The notes beneath the pieces are model-generated. The model ran no database searches, was not told the DNA's origin, and worked only from the letters and a program-made list of their open reading frames with translations. This document shows positions 1 through 7,500 of a stretch of 64,000 nucleotides of DNA, piece after piece. Position 1 is the first letter of the stretch; every line of letters begins with the position of its first letter. The DNA lies in the NCBI RefSeq assembly GCF_021398735.1, contig NZ_CP090349.1, positions 564,501 to 628,500 on the forward strand, in the 5' to 3' direction. A program made the translations under genes and the position numbers. This DNA is from Methylobacterium oryzae (GTDB lineage: Bacteria; Pseudomonadota; Alphaproteobacteria; Rhizobiales; Beijerinckiaceae).

Positions 1-187
1 GAAGAGCCAGCAGGCGATCGGCACCGGCGTGATGGGCGGCATGATCACCGCGACCGTGCTGGCGGTGTTCTTCGTGCCGGTCTTCTTCGTCGTCGTCATG
101 CGCCTGTTCCGGCGCAAGGCGGTGGCGGAGGGCGAGGTGGCGGAGGCCGAGACGCGGCACGAGCCGGCGCGGGTAGCGGCCGAGTAG
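1..187 (+). CDS. RND multidrug efflux transporter, C-terminal end (partial)
   Basis: The reading frame is open from the window edge (first full codon at base 2) to a TAG at 185-187, giving about 61 residues. It starts [15 protein letters not shown] and runs into a hydrophobic helix ([16 protein letters not shown]), then a charged tail ending RVAAE. This matches the last transmembrane helix of AcrB-type inner-membrane proton-driven pumps, which normally reads [14 protein letters not shown] followed by PVFFV. The rest of the gene is upstream of the window. A palindromic repeat begins about 20 bases after the stop. Another RND gene starts at the far end of the window but need not be related. Confidence 0.9.
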   Translation, partial: KSQQAIGTGVMGGMITATVLAVFFVPVFFVVVMRLFRRKAVAEGEVAEAETRHEPARVAAE

Positions 188-208
188 GCCGGCGCCGGCC
201 GCGCGCTC

Positions 209-296
209 CGTCATCGCGAGCGGAGCGACGTGACCCAGGGCAGCGCGCCGTCGCGCGGCGCCGCCCTGGATGGCTTCGGTGCGCTCGCCAAGACGG
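209..296. repeat. REP/BIME-like palindromic repeat, copy 1
   Basis: This is an about 88-bp imperfect palindrome whose outer arms read CGTCATCGCGAGCG on the left and the approximate reverse complement CGCTCGCCAAGACG on the right. Both arms continue inward with CCAGGGCAGCGCG-like and GCCCTGGATGGCTTCG-like blocks. The same family occurs in six other full copies in this window. This copy is the most degenerate (GACGTGACCC instead of GAAGCGACCC). It separates the RND gene from the ABC transporter operon. Confidence 0.8.
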
Positions 297-499
297 GGCG
301 CGTCTAAGCCGCGATTCTGTAACGGGGATGAAGCGGGGAAAACGCGCTTCGGAACGCGCTTCGGAAGACACGAGATGTCGCGCCCCCGCGACAGGCTCGG
401 CCCTCGTCTTGTATACAGATGGTCCGATGCTTGCTGACGCCGCGGTGGACACCGCCGGGGCAGCCGGCCGGTGGCGCATTCACGGTCTCGGAGATCCGC

Positions 500-2116
500 T
501 TGTCCCGCTCAGCCCTGAAGACCCTCGCCCGCGGCGTGGCCGCGAGCACGGTCGCGACGTTCGCGTTCGCCGCGCTGCCCGCGCAGGCCGCCAACGTCTT
601 CCGCTTCGCCTTCCAGGGTGACCTGAAATCCCTCGACCCGTACTCCCTCAAGGAGAGCTTCACGGAAGGGATGCAGCAGGCGGCCTACGAGTCCCTCGTC
701 ACCCTCGACAAGAACCTGAAATTCGCCCCCGGCCTCGCCGAATCCTGGGAGACGCCCGAGCCGACCCGCTGGCGCTTCCACCTGCGCAAGAACGTGAAGT
801 TTCACGACGGCTCGCCGTTCACCGCCGACGACGTGATCTTCTCCGCCCAGCGCGTCCGCGCCCCGGGCTCGAACTTCACCACCAACGTGCCCGCCGACGC
901 CGAGTTCGTGAAGGTCGACGACTTCACCGTCGACATGGTGCTGAAGAAGCCGAACCCGATCGCCATCGCCCAGTTCCCGACCTGGGTGATCATGTCGAAG
1001 GCGTGGTCCGAGAAGAACGGCGTCGTGCAGCCGACGCCGCCCAGCGCCACCAGCCCGAGCTACGCCACGCTGCACGAGAACGGGACCGGCCCGTTCGTGA
1101 TCACCGAGCACCAGCCCGGCGTGAAGACCGTCTTCAAGAAATTCGACGGCTACTGGGGCACGGTCGAGTCGAACCTCGACGAGGCGGTGCTGACCACCAT
1201 CGCCAACCCGGCGACCCGCGTCGCCGCGCTCCTCTCCGGCGAGGTCGACTGGATCGACCCGGTGCCGCTGCAGGACCAGCAGCGGGTCAACGCCAGCGGC
1301 ACCGCCACCGTGATGGCGGGACCTGAGCTGCGCACGATCTTCCTCGGCATGGACCAGGACCGGGACGAGCTGAAGGATTCCAGCGTCAAGGGCAAGAACC
1401 CGTTCAAGGACATCAAGGTGCGCGAGGCCTTCTACCTCGCCATCGACGAGGACACGATCGCCAAGCGCGTGATGCGCGGGCAGGCGGTGCCCTCCGCGCT
1501 GATGATCGCCCCGGCCCTCTACGACCGCGGCGCCGAGTTCAAGCGCCCGGCCACCGACCTCAAGAAGGCCAAGGAGCTGATGGCCCAGGCGGGCTACCCG
1601 GACGGGTTCTCGCTGACCATGGATTGCCCGAACGACCGCTACGTCAACGACGAGGCGATCTGCCAGGCGGTGGTCTCGATGCTGGCCCGCATCAACGTCA
1701 AGGTGAACCTGAACGCCCAGCCGAAGGCCAAGTACTTCGCCAAGGTGCTGGCGCCTGCCTACGACACCTCGTTCTACCTGCTGGGCTGGACCCCGTCCTC
1801 ACTGGACAGCCACAACATCCTCTACGAGATCGTCGGCTGCCGGAAGCCCGGCGACAAGTCGGGCCGGGGCAGCTGGAACCTCGCCGGCTACTGCGACCCG
1901 AAGATCGACGCGATCGCCGACAAGGTCGAATCCGAGACCGACAAGACCAAGCGCGACGCCCTGATCAAGGAGGGCTTCGACGTCCTCAACGCCGACTGGG
2001 GCTACATCCCGCTGCACCAGCAGGCGCTGGCCTGGGGCGTCTCCAAGAAGGTCCACCTGACGCAGCGCGCCGACAACCTGCTGCTGCTCTACTGGGTGTC
2101 GAAGGACCCGCAGTAG
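500..2116 (+). CDS. ABC transporter periplasmic substrate-binding protein, family 5 (DppA/OppA type)
   Basis: This encodes the solute receptor of a peptide-type ABC importer. I place the start at TTG 500, preceded by GGAG at 490-493. That gives 538 residues with a clean signal peptide: SRSALKTLARG, a hydrophobic stretch, and a likely cut after LPAQA before ANVFRFAFQ. An ATG at 419 in the same frame would add 27 arginine/proline-rich residues before the signal and looks wrong. FRFAFQGDLKSLDPY, VKFHDGSPFTADDVIFS and NEGTGPFVI-like segments are typical of SBP_bac_5. The gene heads a five-gene set with two permeases and two ATPases, so the substrate is probably a di- or oligopeptide or a similar solute; the exact ligand cannot be read from sequence. 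Confidence 0.93.
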   Translation: MSRSALKTLARGVAASTVATFAFAALPAQAANVFRFAFQGDLKSLDPYSLKESFTEGMQQAAYESLVTLDKNLKFAPGLAESWETPEPTRWRFHLRKNVKFHDGSPFTADDVIFSAQRVRAPGSNFTTNVPADAEFVKVDDFTVDMVLKKPNPIAIAQFPTWVIMSKAWSEKNGVVQPTPPSATSPSYATLHENGTGPFVITEHQPGVKTVFKKFDGYWGTVESNLDEAVLTTIANPATRVAALLSGEVDWIDPVPLQDQQRVNASGTATVMAGPELRTIFLGMDQDRDELKDSSVKGKNPFKDIKVREAFYLAIDEDTIAKRVMRGQAVPSALMIAPALYDRGAEFKRPATDLKKAKELMAQAGYPDGFSLTMDCPNDRYVNDEAICQAVVSMLARINVKVNLNAQPKAKYFAKVLAPAYDTSFYLLGWTPSSLDSHNILYEIVGCRKPGDKSGRGSWNLAGYCDPKIDAIADKVESETDKTKRDALIKEGFDVLNADWGYIPLHQQALAWGVSKKVHLTQRADNLLLLYWVSKDPQ

Positions 2117-2126
2117 GGGCCGGGGC

Positions 2127-3107
2127 GTGCTCGCCTTCCTGCTGCGCCGGGTGATCCAGGCGGCCGCGGTCCTCGCGGTCGTCGGGCTCATCGCCTTCGC
2201 GATGTTCCGGTTCGCGGGCGACCCCGTGAACCAGATCGTCGGGCCCGACACCACCGTGGCCGAGCGGGCCCAGATCCGGACGGATCTCGGCCTCGACGAC
2301 CCGGTCCTGGTCCAGTTCGTCCGCTACGCCGGCAACGTGGTGCGGGGCCAGTTCGGCATCTCGTACCAGTTCCGGCAGCCGGTCTCGCAGCTGCTCGCCG
2401 AGCGCATGCCGGCGACGCTGGAACTCGCCTTCTGCGCGACGGTCTTCGCCCTGGTGGTGGGAATCCTGATGGGCGTGTACTGCGCGCTGCGCCGGGAGTC
2501 CTGGCTCGCCGGGCTGTTCCAGGCGGTCTCGCTGATCGGGATCAGCCTGCCGACCTTCCTGATCGGTATCCTGCTGATCTACCTGTTCTCGGTGACGCTG
2601 GGCTGGCTGCCCTCCTACGGGCGCGGCGACACGGTGCGGCTCGGCTGGTGGACCACCGGCTTCCTGACCGCCTCCGGGCTCAAGGCGCTGATCCTGCCCT
2701 CGGTGACGCTCGGCCTGTTCCAGATGACGCTGATCATGCGGCTGGTCCGCGCCGAGATGCTGGAGGTGCTGCGCACCGACTACGTCCGCTTCGCCCGGGC
2801 GCGGGGGCTCACCACCCGCGCCGTCCACCTGCGGCACGCGCTCAAGAACACCCTGGTGCCGGTGATCACCATCGCGGGGCTGCAGCTCGGCTCGGTCATC
2901 GCCTTCTCGATCATCACCGAGACGGTGTTCCAGTGGCCCGGTATGGGCCTGCTGTTCGTCCAGGCGGTGCAGAACGTCGATATCCCGATCATGTCCGCGT
3001 ACCTGCTGCTCGTCGCGCTGATCTTCGTGACCATCAACCTCGTGGTCGACATCCTCTACACGGTGGTGGACCCGCGCCTGCGGCTGCCCGCCGGGCGGAC
3101 GGCGTGA
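2127..3107 (+). CDS. ABC transporter permease, DppB type
   Basis: This is a 326-residue inner-membrane permease with a GTG start ten bases after the binding-protein stop. It begins LAFLLRRVIQAAAVLAVVGL and has the N-terminal block of this family (FRFAGDPVNQIVGPDTTVAERAQI, then LGLDDPVLVQFVRY). It has about six hydrophobic segments. The cytoplasmic EAA-like loop that docks on the ATPase reads DYVRFARARGLTTRAV around residues 212-227. The end, DILYTVVDPRLRL, is the usual DppB terminus. It pairs with the DppC-type permease at 3283. A palindromic repeat, not a promoter I can recognise, fills the gap between the two. Confidence 0.93.
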   Translation: MLAFLLRRVIQAAAVLAVVGLIAFAMFRFAGDPVNQIVGPDTTVAERAQIRTDLGLDDPVLVQFVRYAGNVVRGQFGISYQFRQPVSQLLAERMPATLELAFCATVFALVVGILMGVYCALRRESWLAGLFQAVSLIGISLPTFLIGILLIYLFSVTLGWLPSYGRGDTVRLGWWTTGFLTASGLKALILPSVTLGLFQMTLIMRLVRAEMLEVLRTDYVRFARARGLTTRAVHLRHALKNTLVPVITIAGLQLGSVIAFSIITETVFQWPGMGLLFVQAVQNVDIPIMSAYLLLVALIFVTINLVVDILYTVVDPRLRLPAGRTA

Positions 3108-3142
3108 GGTCGGACATGACGGACTCCTCCGCTTGGCCACCC

Positions 3143-3232
3143 CGTCATCGCGAGCGCAGCGAAGCGACCCAGGGTAGCGCGCGTCCGGTCGGCGTGGCGC
3201 TGCTGGATTGCTTCGCTCCGCTCGCAAAGACG
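3143..3232. repeat. REP/BIME-like palindromic repeat, copy 2 (inside ABC operon)
   Basis: The left arm CGTCATCGCGAGCGCAGCGA and the right arm TGCTTCGCTCCGCTCGCAAA are inverted relative to each other around a variable centre. The element sits between two permease genes that must be expressed together. It could therefore act as a folded RNA element in the transcript (processing, stability or partial termination) or be a tolerated insertion. The + strand reading through the right arm is open and would add an artefactual N-terminus to the next gene. Confidence 0.9.
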
Positions 3233-3282
3233 GTGGCTGCCTCCCTGAGCTTCCCGACTGGACATGGCGTGAGGGGCGGCCG

Positions 3283-4254
3283 ATGAGCGGATACGACCTC
3301 GACGCGGGCGACGCCCCGCCGGTCCCATTGCCGGAGGCGAAGCCCTCGCGGCTCGCGCGCTGGCGCGACTCCGACCTGCTGGCGAACTTCCTGCGCTCCA
3401 AGGTGGCGGTGGCGGCGCTGGTCGCCACGCTGCTGATGGTCGGTCTCGCCTTCGCGTCGCCGTGGATCGCCCCGCAGAACCCCTACGACCCGGCCCAGCT
3501 CGACCTGATCAACTCCAACCTGCCGCCGATCTGGCAGGCGGACGGTCAGGCGCCGTTCTATCTCGGCACCGACGACCAGGGCCGGGACGTGCTCTCGGCG
3601 GTGCTGTACGGCCTGCGCCTGTCGCTGATCGTCGGCGTGCTCGGGGTGCTGACCTCCGGGATCCTCGGCATCGCGCTCGGCCTGATCGCCGGCTACGCGG
3701 GCGGCTTCCTCGACACGCTGATCATGCGGGTCGCCGACGTGCAGCTCACCTTCCCGGCGATCCTGATCGCCCTGGTGGTGGACGGCGTCGCCAAGGCGAG
3801 CTTCGGCAGCGCCCTCGACGTCGGGCCCTTGATCGGGCTGATCGTGGTCTCGATCGGCCTGTCCTTCTGGGTGCAGTACGCCCGGACCGTGCGCTCCTCC
3901 GTGATGGTCGAGAAGGGCAAGGACTACGTCCAGGCGGCGCGGCTGATCGGCCTGTCGCCGCCGGTGATCATGGTCCGCCACGTCCTGCCGAACGTCACCG
4001 GCCCGGTCTTCGTGATCGCGACGATCAACCTCGCGCTGGCGATCATCACCGAGGCGACCCTGTCGTTCCTCGGCACCGGCCTGCCGGAGACCATGCCGTC
4101 GCTCGGCACGCTGATCCGCACCGGCAACCGGTTCCTGTTCTCCGGCGAGTGGTGGATCGTCGCCTTCCCGGGCCTGGCGCTCGCCGGGCTCGTCATCGCC
4201 ATCAACCTCCTGGGGGATTGGCTGCGCGACGCGCTCAATCCGAAGCTGCAATGA
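3283..4254 (+). CDS. ABC transporter permease, DppC type
   Basis: This is the second permease of the peptide-type importer, 323 residues. I chose ATG 3283 (SGYDLDAGDAPP); the frame is open further upstream but only through the repeat. The N-terminus has the DppC pattern: RWRDSDLLANFLRSKVAV, first helix, then APQNPYDPAQLDL. YLGTDDQGRDVLSAVLYGLR is the family hallmark near residues 87-106. The EAA-like loop is GKDYVQAARLIGLSPP. About six transmembrane helices are present. The end, LLGDWLRDALNPKLQ, is typical. It lies between two repeat copies. Confidence 0.94.
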   Translation: MSGYDLDAGDAPPVPLPEAKPSRLARWRDSDLLANFLRSKVAVAALVATLLMVGLAFASPWIAPQNPYDPAQLDLINSNLPPIWQADGQAPFYLGTDDQGRDVLSAVLYGLRLSLIVGVLGVLTSGILGIALGLIAGYAGGFLDTLIMRVADVQLTFPAILIALVVDGVAKASFGSALDVGPLIGLIVVSIGLSFWVQYARTVRSSVMVEKGKDYVQAARLIGLSPPVIMVRHVLPNVTGPVFVIATINLALAIITEATLSFLGTGLPETMPSLGTLIRTGNRFLFSGEWWIVAFPGLALAGLVIAINLLGDWLRDALNPKLQ

Positions 4255-4262
4255 TCGGGCAT

Positions 4263-4352
4263 CGTCATCGCGAGCGCAGCGAAGCGACCCAGGGCAGCGC
4301 GACATTGGTGACCATGGCGCCGCTGGATTGCTTCGCTCCGCTCGCAAGGACG
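4263..4352. repeat. REP/BIME-like palindromic repeat, copy 3 (inside ABC operon)
   Basis: This copy is nearly identical in its arms to copy 2, about 1 kb upstream (CGTCATCGCGAGCGCAGCGA left, TTGCTTCGCTCCGCTCGCAA right). It begins nine bases after the DppC-type stop codon. Two copies in successive intergenic gaps of one operon is unusual spacing. As with copy 2, the + strand frame is open through it, which would wrongly extend the following ATPase gene at its N-terminus. Confidence 0.92.
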
Positions 4353-4393
4353 GGAGTGGCCGTCCGACGGCCCGACGCCGGAACGGCCAAGGC

Positions 4394-5374
4394 ATGACCG
4401 ACACCATCCTCTCCGTGCGCGACCTGACGGTCGCCTTCGACACCCGCCGCGGGCCGCTCACCGCCATCGACCGGGTCTCGTTCGACATCGGCCGCGGCGA
4501 GATCCTGGGCGTGGTCGGCGAGTCCGGCGCCGGCAAGTCGGTGACCGGCTCGGCGGTGATCGGGCTGATCGACCGCCCCGGCCGGATCGCCGGCGGCGAG
4601 ATCCGCCTGCGGGGCGAGCGCATCGACAACCTCTCCCCCGAGGCGATGCGGCGCGTGCGCGGCAAGCGCATCGGCATGATCTTCCAGGATCCGCTGACCT
4701 CGCTCGACCCGCTGTTCCGGGTCGGCGACCAGATCGTCGAGACCCTGCGCACCCACACCGACCTGTCCGCCAAGGCGGCCCGGACCCGCGCCATCGATCT
4801 GCTGGCCGAGGTCGGCATCCCGGCGCCCGAGCGGCGGATCGACGGCTACCCGCACGAGTTCTCCGGCGGCATGCGCCAGCGGGTGGTGATCGCGCTGGCG
4901 CTCGCGGCCGAGCCGGAGCTGATCATCGCCGACGAGCCGACCACGGCGCTCGACGTCTCGGTCCAGGCCCAGATCATCACGCTGCTGAAGCGCCTGTGCC
5001 GCGAGCACGGCACCGCGGTGATGCTGGTCACCCACGACATGGGCGTCATCGCCGAGGCCGCCGACCGGGTCGCGGTGATGTATGCCGGGCGGGTGGCCGA
5101 GATCGGCCCGGTCGCCTCGGTGATCGCCAAGCCCCACCACCCCTACGCGGTCGGCCTGATGGGGGCGATCCCGACCCTCTCGCAGGAGGCCGACCGGCTC
5201 AGCCAGATCCCGGGCTCGATGCCGCGGCTCACCGCCATCCCGAAGGGCTGCGCCTTCAACCCGCGCTGCCCGAAGGTCTTCGCCCGCTGCCGGGTCGAGC
5301 GGCCCGAGCCGATCCCGGTCGACGCGAGCCGGGTGGCCTGTCACCTGTACGATGCAGCGGAGCGCGCAGCGTGA
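4394..5374 (+). CDS. ABC transporter ATP-binding protein, DppD type
   Basis: This is one of the two ATPase subunits, 326 residues, start ATG 4394. Walker A is GESGAGKS at residues 42-49. The Q-loop is in GMIFQDPLTSLDPLFRVGDQ, the signature is FSGGMRQRV, Walker B is LIIADEPTTALD and the switch histidine is in VTHDMG. The C-terminal oligo_HPY extension carries GCAFNPRCPKVFARC, a cysteine-rich tail that in homologues can bind an iron-sulfur cluster. The stop overlaps the GTG start of the next ATPase (GTGA), so the two are translationally coupled. Confidence 0.95.
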   Translation: MTDTILSVRDLTVAFDTRRGPLTAIDRVSFDIGRGEILGVVGESGAGKSVTGSAVIGLIDRPGRIAGGEIRLRGERIDNLSPEAMRRVRGKRIGMIFQDPLTSLDPLFRVGDQIVETLRTHTDLSAKAARTRAIDLLAEVGIPAPERRIDGYPHEFSGGMRQRVVIALALAAEPELIIADEPTTALDVSVQAQIITLLKRLCREHGTAVMLVTHDMGVIAEAADRVAVMYAGRVAEIGPVASVIAKPHHPYAVGLMGAIPTLSQEADRLSQIPGSMPRLTAIPKGCAFNPRCPKVFARCRVERPEPIPVDASRVACHLYDAAERAA

Positions 5375-6351
5375 GCGCCTACGTCGAAGTCACCGACCTG
5401 CGCCGCCAGTTCGACGTCTCGAAGCCCTGGCTCAACCGGGTGATCGAGCGCGAGCCGCGGAAATTCCTCACGGCGGTCGACCGCGTCGGCTTCGAGATCC
5501 GGAAGGGCGAGACCTTCGCGATCGTCGGCGAATCCGGCTCCGGCAAGTCGACGGTGGCCCGGATGGTGGTCGGCCTGCTGCCGCCCACGGCCGGCGAGGT
5601 GCGGATCACCGGCGTCTCGATGACCGACCCGCGCCAGGCCGCGGCGCGGCGGCGCCTGCGCGCCCGGATCCAGATGATCTTCCAGGACCCCTACGCGTCC
5701 ATGAACCCGCGCTGGCGGGTCGGGAAGATCATCGCCGAGCCGATCCGGGCCTTCGACCTGATCCAGGGGGAGGGGGCGATCCGCGCCCGGGTCGGCGAGC
5801 TTCTGGGACTTGTCGGCCTCCACGCGGATGATTCCAAAAAATACCCGCACGAATTCTCAGGCGGGCAGCGCCAGCGGGTGGCGATCGCCCGGGCGCTGGC
5901 GAGTCAGGCCGAGTTCCTGGTGGGCGACGAGCCGACCTCGGCGCTCGACGTCTCGGTGCAGGCGCAGATCCTCAACCTGATGCGCGACCTGCAGGACCGG
6001 CTGGGGCTGACCTACCTGTTCATCTCCCACAACCTCGCCGTGGTCCGCCACATGGCGACCCGCGTGGGCGTGATGTATCTCGGCCGCCTCGTGGAGGTCG
6101 CGTCCGCCAGGGACCTGTTCGCGACGCCGCGCCACCCCTACACGCGGATGCTCCTCGACGCGGTGCCCGACCTCGCCCATGTCGGCCGCGCCCGGGTGCC
6201 GGTCTCCGGCGAGATCCCGAACCCGATCGACCCGCCGCCCGGCTGCACCTTCAACCCGCGCTGCCCGCTCGCCAACGACCGCTGCCGGACCGAGGTGCCG
6301 GCGCTCCTCGACGGCGTCGCCTGCCACGCCGTGCAGGAGGGGCGGGCCTGA
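5371..6351 (+). CDS. ABC transporter ATP-binding protein, DppF type
   Basis: This is the partner ATPase of the peptide-type importer, 326 residues. The start is GTG 5371, overlapping the preceding stop by four bases. The DppF/OppF N-terminus has a long first loop (DVSKPWLNRVIEREPRK) before the core. Walker A is GESGSGKS near residues 53-60, the signature is FSGGQRQRV, Walker B is FLVGDEPTSALD and the switch histidine is in ISHNLAVV. The C-terminus has the oligo_HPY cysteine motif GCTFNPRCPLANDRC. The stop codon lies inside a 13-bp tandem repeat. Confidence 0.95.
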   Translation: MSAYVEVTDLRRQFDVSKPWLNRVIEREPRKFLTAVDRVGFEIRKGETFAIVGESGSGKSTVARMVVGLLPPTAGEVRITGVSMTDPRQAAARRRLRARIQMIFQDPYASMNPRWRVGKIIAEPIRAFDLIQGEGAIRARVGELLGLVGLHADDSKKYPHEFSGGQRQRVAIARALASQAEFLVGDEPTSALDVSVQAQILNLMRDLQDRLGLTYLFISHNLAVVRHMATRVGVMYLGRLVEVASARDLFATPRHPYTRMLLDAVPDLAHVGRARVPVSGEIPNPIDPPPGCTFNPRCPLANDRCRTEVPALLDGVACHAVQEGRA

Positions 6352-6387
6352 CAAGCGGGCCTGACAAGCGGGCCTGACATGCGGGCC
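6342..6387 (+). repeat. 13-bp tandem repeat spanning a stop codon
   Basis: The unit GCGGGCCTGACAA occurs three times in tandem (6342, 6355, 6368; the last copy ends T) plus a seven-base partial. The DppF-type gene stops at the TGA in unit 1. Because the unit is 13 bases long, the TGA of each unit falls in a different frame (6349, 6362, 6375), so all three + frames are closed within 30 bases. Confidence 0.95.
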
Positions 6388-6445
6388 CGGGGGCTGCCCC
6401 GGGCGGCCGTTGCGCTCGGCCCGCGCAGGCGCTATGGGCCGTTCC

Positions 6446-6500
6446 CGATGGGGATGGAGTTCCCCGAAACCGCCCGTCAGGGCTGATGACTCCTACCGCG
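6446..6500 (+). promoter_or_regulatory. Fluoride riboswitch (crcB motif)
   Basis: The segment contains the invariant blocks of the crcB RNA motif in order: GGGGATGGAG, then CCCGAAACCGCC, then GGCTGATGACTCCTACC. Fluoride binding stabilises this aptamer and turns on the downstream gene. It lies 80-135 bases upstream of the fluoride channel gene crcB, the expected target. A bacterial intrinsic terminator lies between the two, so control is most likely by transcription termination. Confidence 0.93.
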
Positions 6501-6531
6501 AAACCGGCGGTGGGAGTGCGTCTTGCAAGTA

Positions 6532-6553
6532 CCCGCCGCGACGGCGGGTTTCT
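6532..6553 (+). terminator. Riboswitch expression-platform terminator
   Basis: CCCGCCG (6532-6538), a three-base loop and CGGCGGG (6542-6548) form a perfect 7-bp GC hairpin followed by TTTCTC. It sits between the fluoride aptamer and the crcB start. The segment CGGCGGTGGG at about 6505-6514 could pair with the left arm instead and act as the antiterminator. The pairing is read from sequence; the switching is inferred. Confidence 0.8.
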
Positions 6554-6581
6554 CATGCCCGCCCGACGCACTGGAGCGCGC

Positions 6582-7013
6582 ATGTCCTTCACCACCTGCA
6601 TCCTGGTCATGATCGGCGGTGCCCTCGGCACCCTGGCCCGCTACGTCGTCTCGGTGCTGGCGCTGCCCATCAGCCGCGACCTGCCCTGGGGCACGATCCT
6701 CATCAACGTGACGGGCTCGTTCATCATCGGCCTGTTCGGCACGCTGACCCTGGCGCATGGGCGCTTCCCGGTCTCCGAGAACGTCCGCCTGTTCGTGATG
6801 ATCGGGCTGTGCGGCGGCTACACGACCTTCTCGTCGTTCAGCCTCCAGACCCTCGACCTCATGCGGAACGGCGCGGTGGTCCGGGCCATGGTCAACGTGT
6901 TCGCCTCGGTGGTGCTCTGCGTCCTCGCGGTCGCGCTGGGCCACGTCGTGGCGGCCCACTGGAACGGCGGCGCCGTGCAGATCGCCCAGGTCAGCATCGA
7001 GGAGGACGGCTGA
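6582..7013 (+). CDS. crcB: Fluoride ion channel CrcB/FluC
   Basis: This is a small inner-membrane channel that exports fluoride, 143 residues. The start is ATG 6582, with GGAG nine bases upstream. An earlier in-frame ATG at 6486 lies inside the riboswitch and is rejected. Family motifs are present: GGALGTLARY at the N-terminus, GTILINVTGSFIIG with the conserved Asn, and the pore motif GGYTTFSSF. Four hydrophobic helices fit the dual-topology dimer. Only one copy is present here, so it should homodimerise. Regulation is by the riboswitch just upstream. Confidence 0.96.
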   Translation: MSFTTCILVMIGGALGTLARYVVSVLALPISRDLPWGTILINVTGSFIIGLFGTLTLAHGRFPVSENVRLFVMIGLCGGYTTFSSFSLQTLDLMRNGAVVRAMVNVFASVVLCVLAVALGHVVAAHWNGGAVQIAQVSIEEDG

Positions 7014-7050
7014 CCGGGCGGCGGCTGCGCGCATCGGCGCGGCCCGGCCC

Positions 7051-7494
7051 TCACGCGTCGCGCCACTGGGCGAAGGTCGCGGCCTGCCCCACCGTCGCGC
7101 CGTCGCGGTCGAGCTGCCAGACCACCGCCTCGTCGATCCAGAAGCGCCGGCCGTCCTTGGCGATCCGCAGGCCGCGATAGCCGCGGCTGAAGCCCTCCCG
7201 GGTGACCGCGTCGAGGAGCCGCTGCCGCTCGGCCCGCTCGGGGGCCTCGGCCGAGAGCCGCGAGGGCAGGCCGACGAGCTCGTCCCACGCGTAGCCGAAG
7301 CAGGCCTGCGCGGTCCGGTTGGCGTAGACGAAGCGCGGATCCGCGCCCCCGTCATGGGCGAGCACCGCGAACGGGGCCTCCGCGTAGAGCCAGTCCGCGT
7401 CCGCATCCGCCGGCACCAGAGGCTCGCCGAGGCGCCGCGCGTAGCTGCCGGTGAGCAGGGCGAAGAAGTCCGGGTCTTGCGAGAGGTCCGTCAT
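7051..7494 (-). CDS. MEKHLA/PAS domain protein
   Basis: This is a 147-residue cytoplasmic protein made of one PAS-like fold. Features are a short N-terminal segment, YAEAPFAVLAHDGGADPRFVYANRTAQACFGY as the PAS core, PSRLSAEAPERAERQRLL in the middle and a C-terminal beta region, KDGRRFWIDEAVVWQL. This matches the MEKHLA family, found in bacteria and at the C-terminus of plant HD-ZIP III proteins. No output domain is attached. It lies six bases upstream of the next minus-strand gene, so the two probably share a transcript with the secreted protein gene first. Confidence 0.8.
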   Translation of the reverse strand: MTDLSQDPDFFALLTGSYARRLGEPLVPADADADWLYAEAPFAVLAHDGGADPRFVYANRTAQACFGYAWDELVGLPSRLSAEAPERAERQRLLDAVTREGFSRGYRGLRIAKDGRRFWIDEAVVWQLDRDGATVGQAATFAQWRDA

Positions 7495-7500
7495 GATCCG

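Noticed and set aside
3208..3282. N-terminal extension MLRSARKDG of the DppC-type permease (and the same string before the DppD-type ATPase at 4328)
   Set aside because: The string is encoded by the right arm of the palindromic repeat. It recurs wherever the repeat is followed by an open frame and is not part of the proteins.
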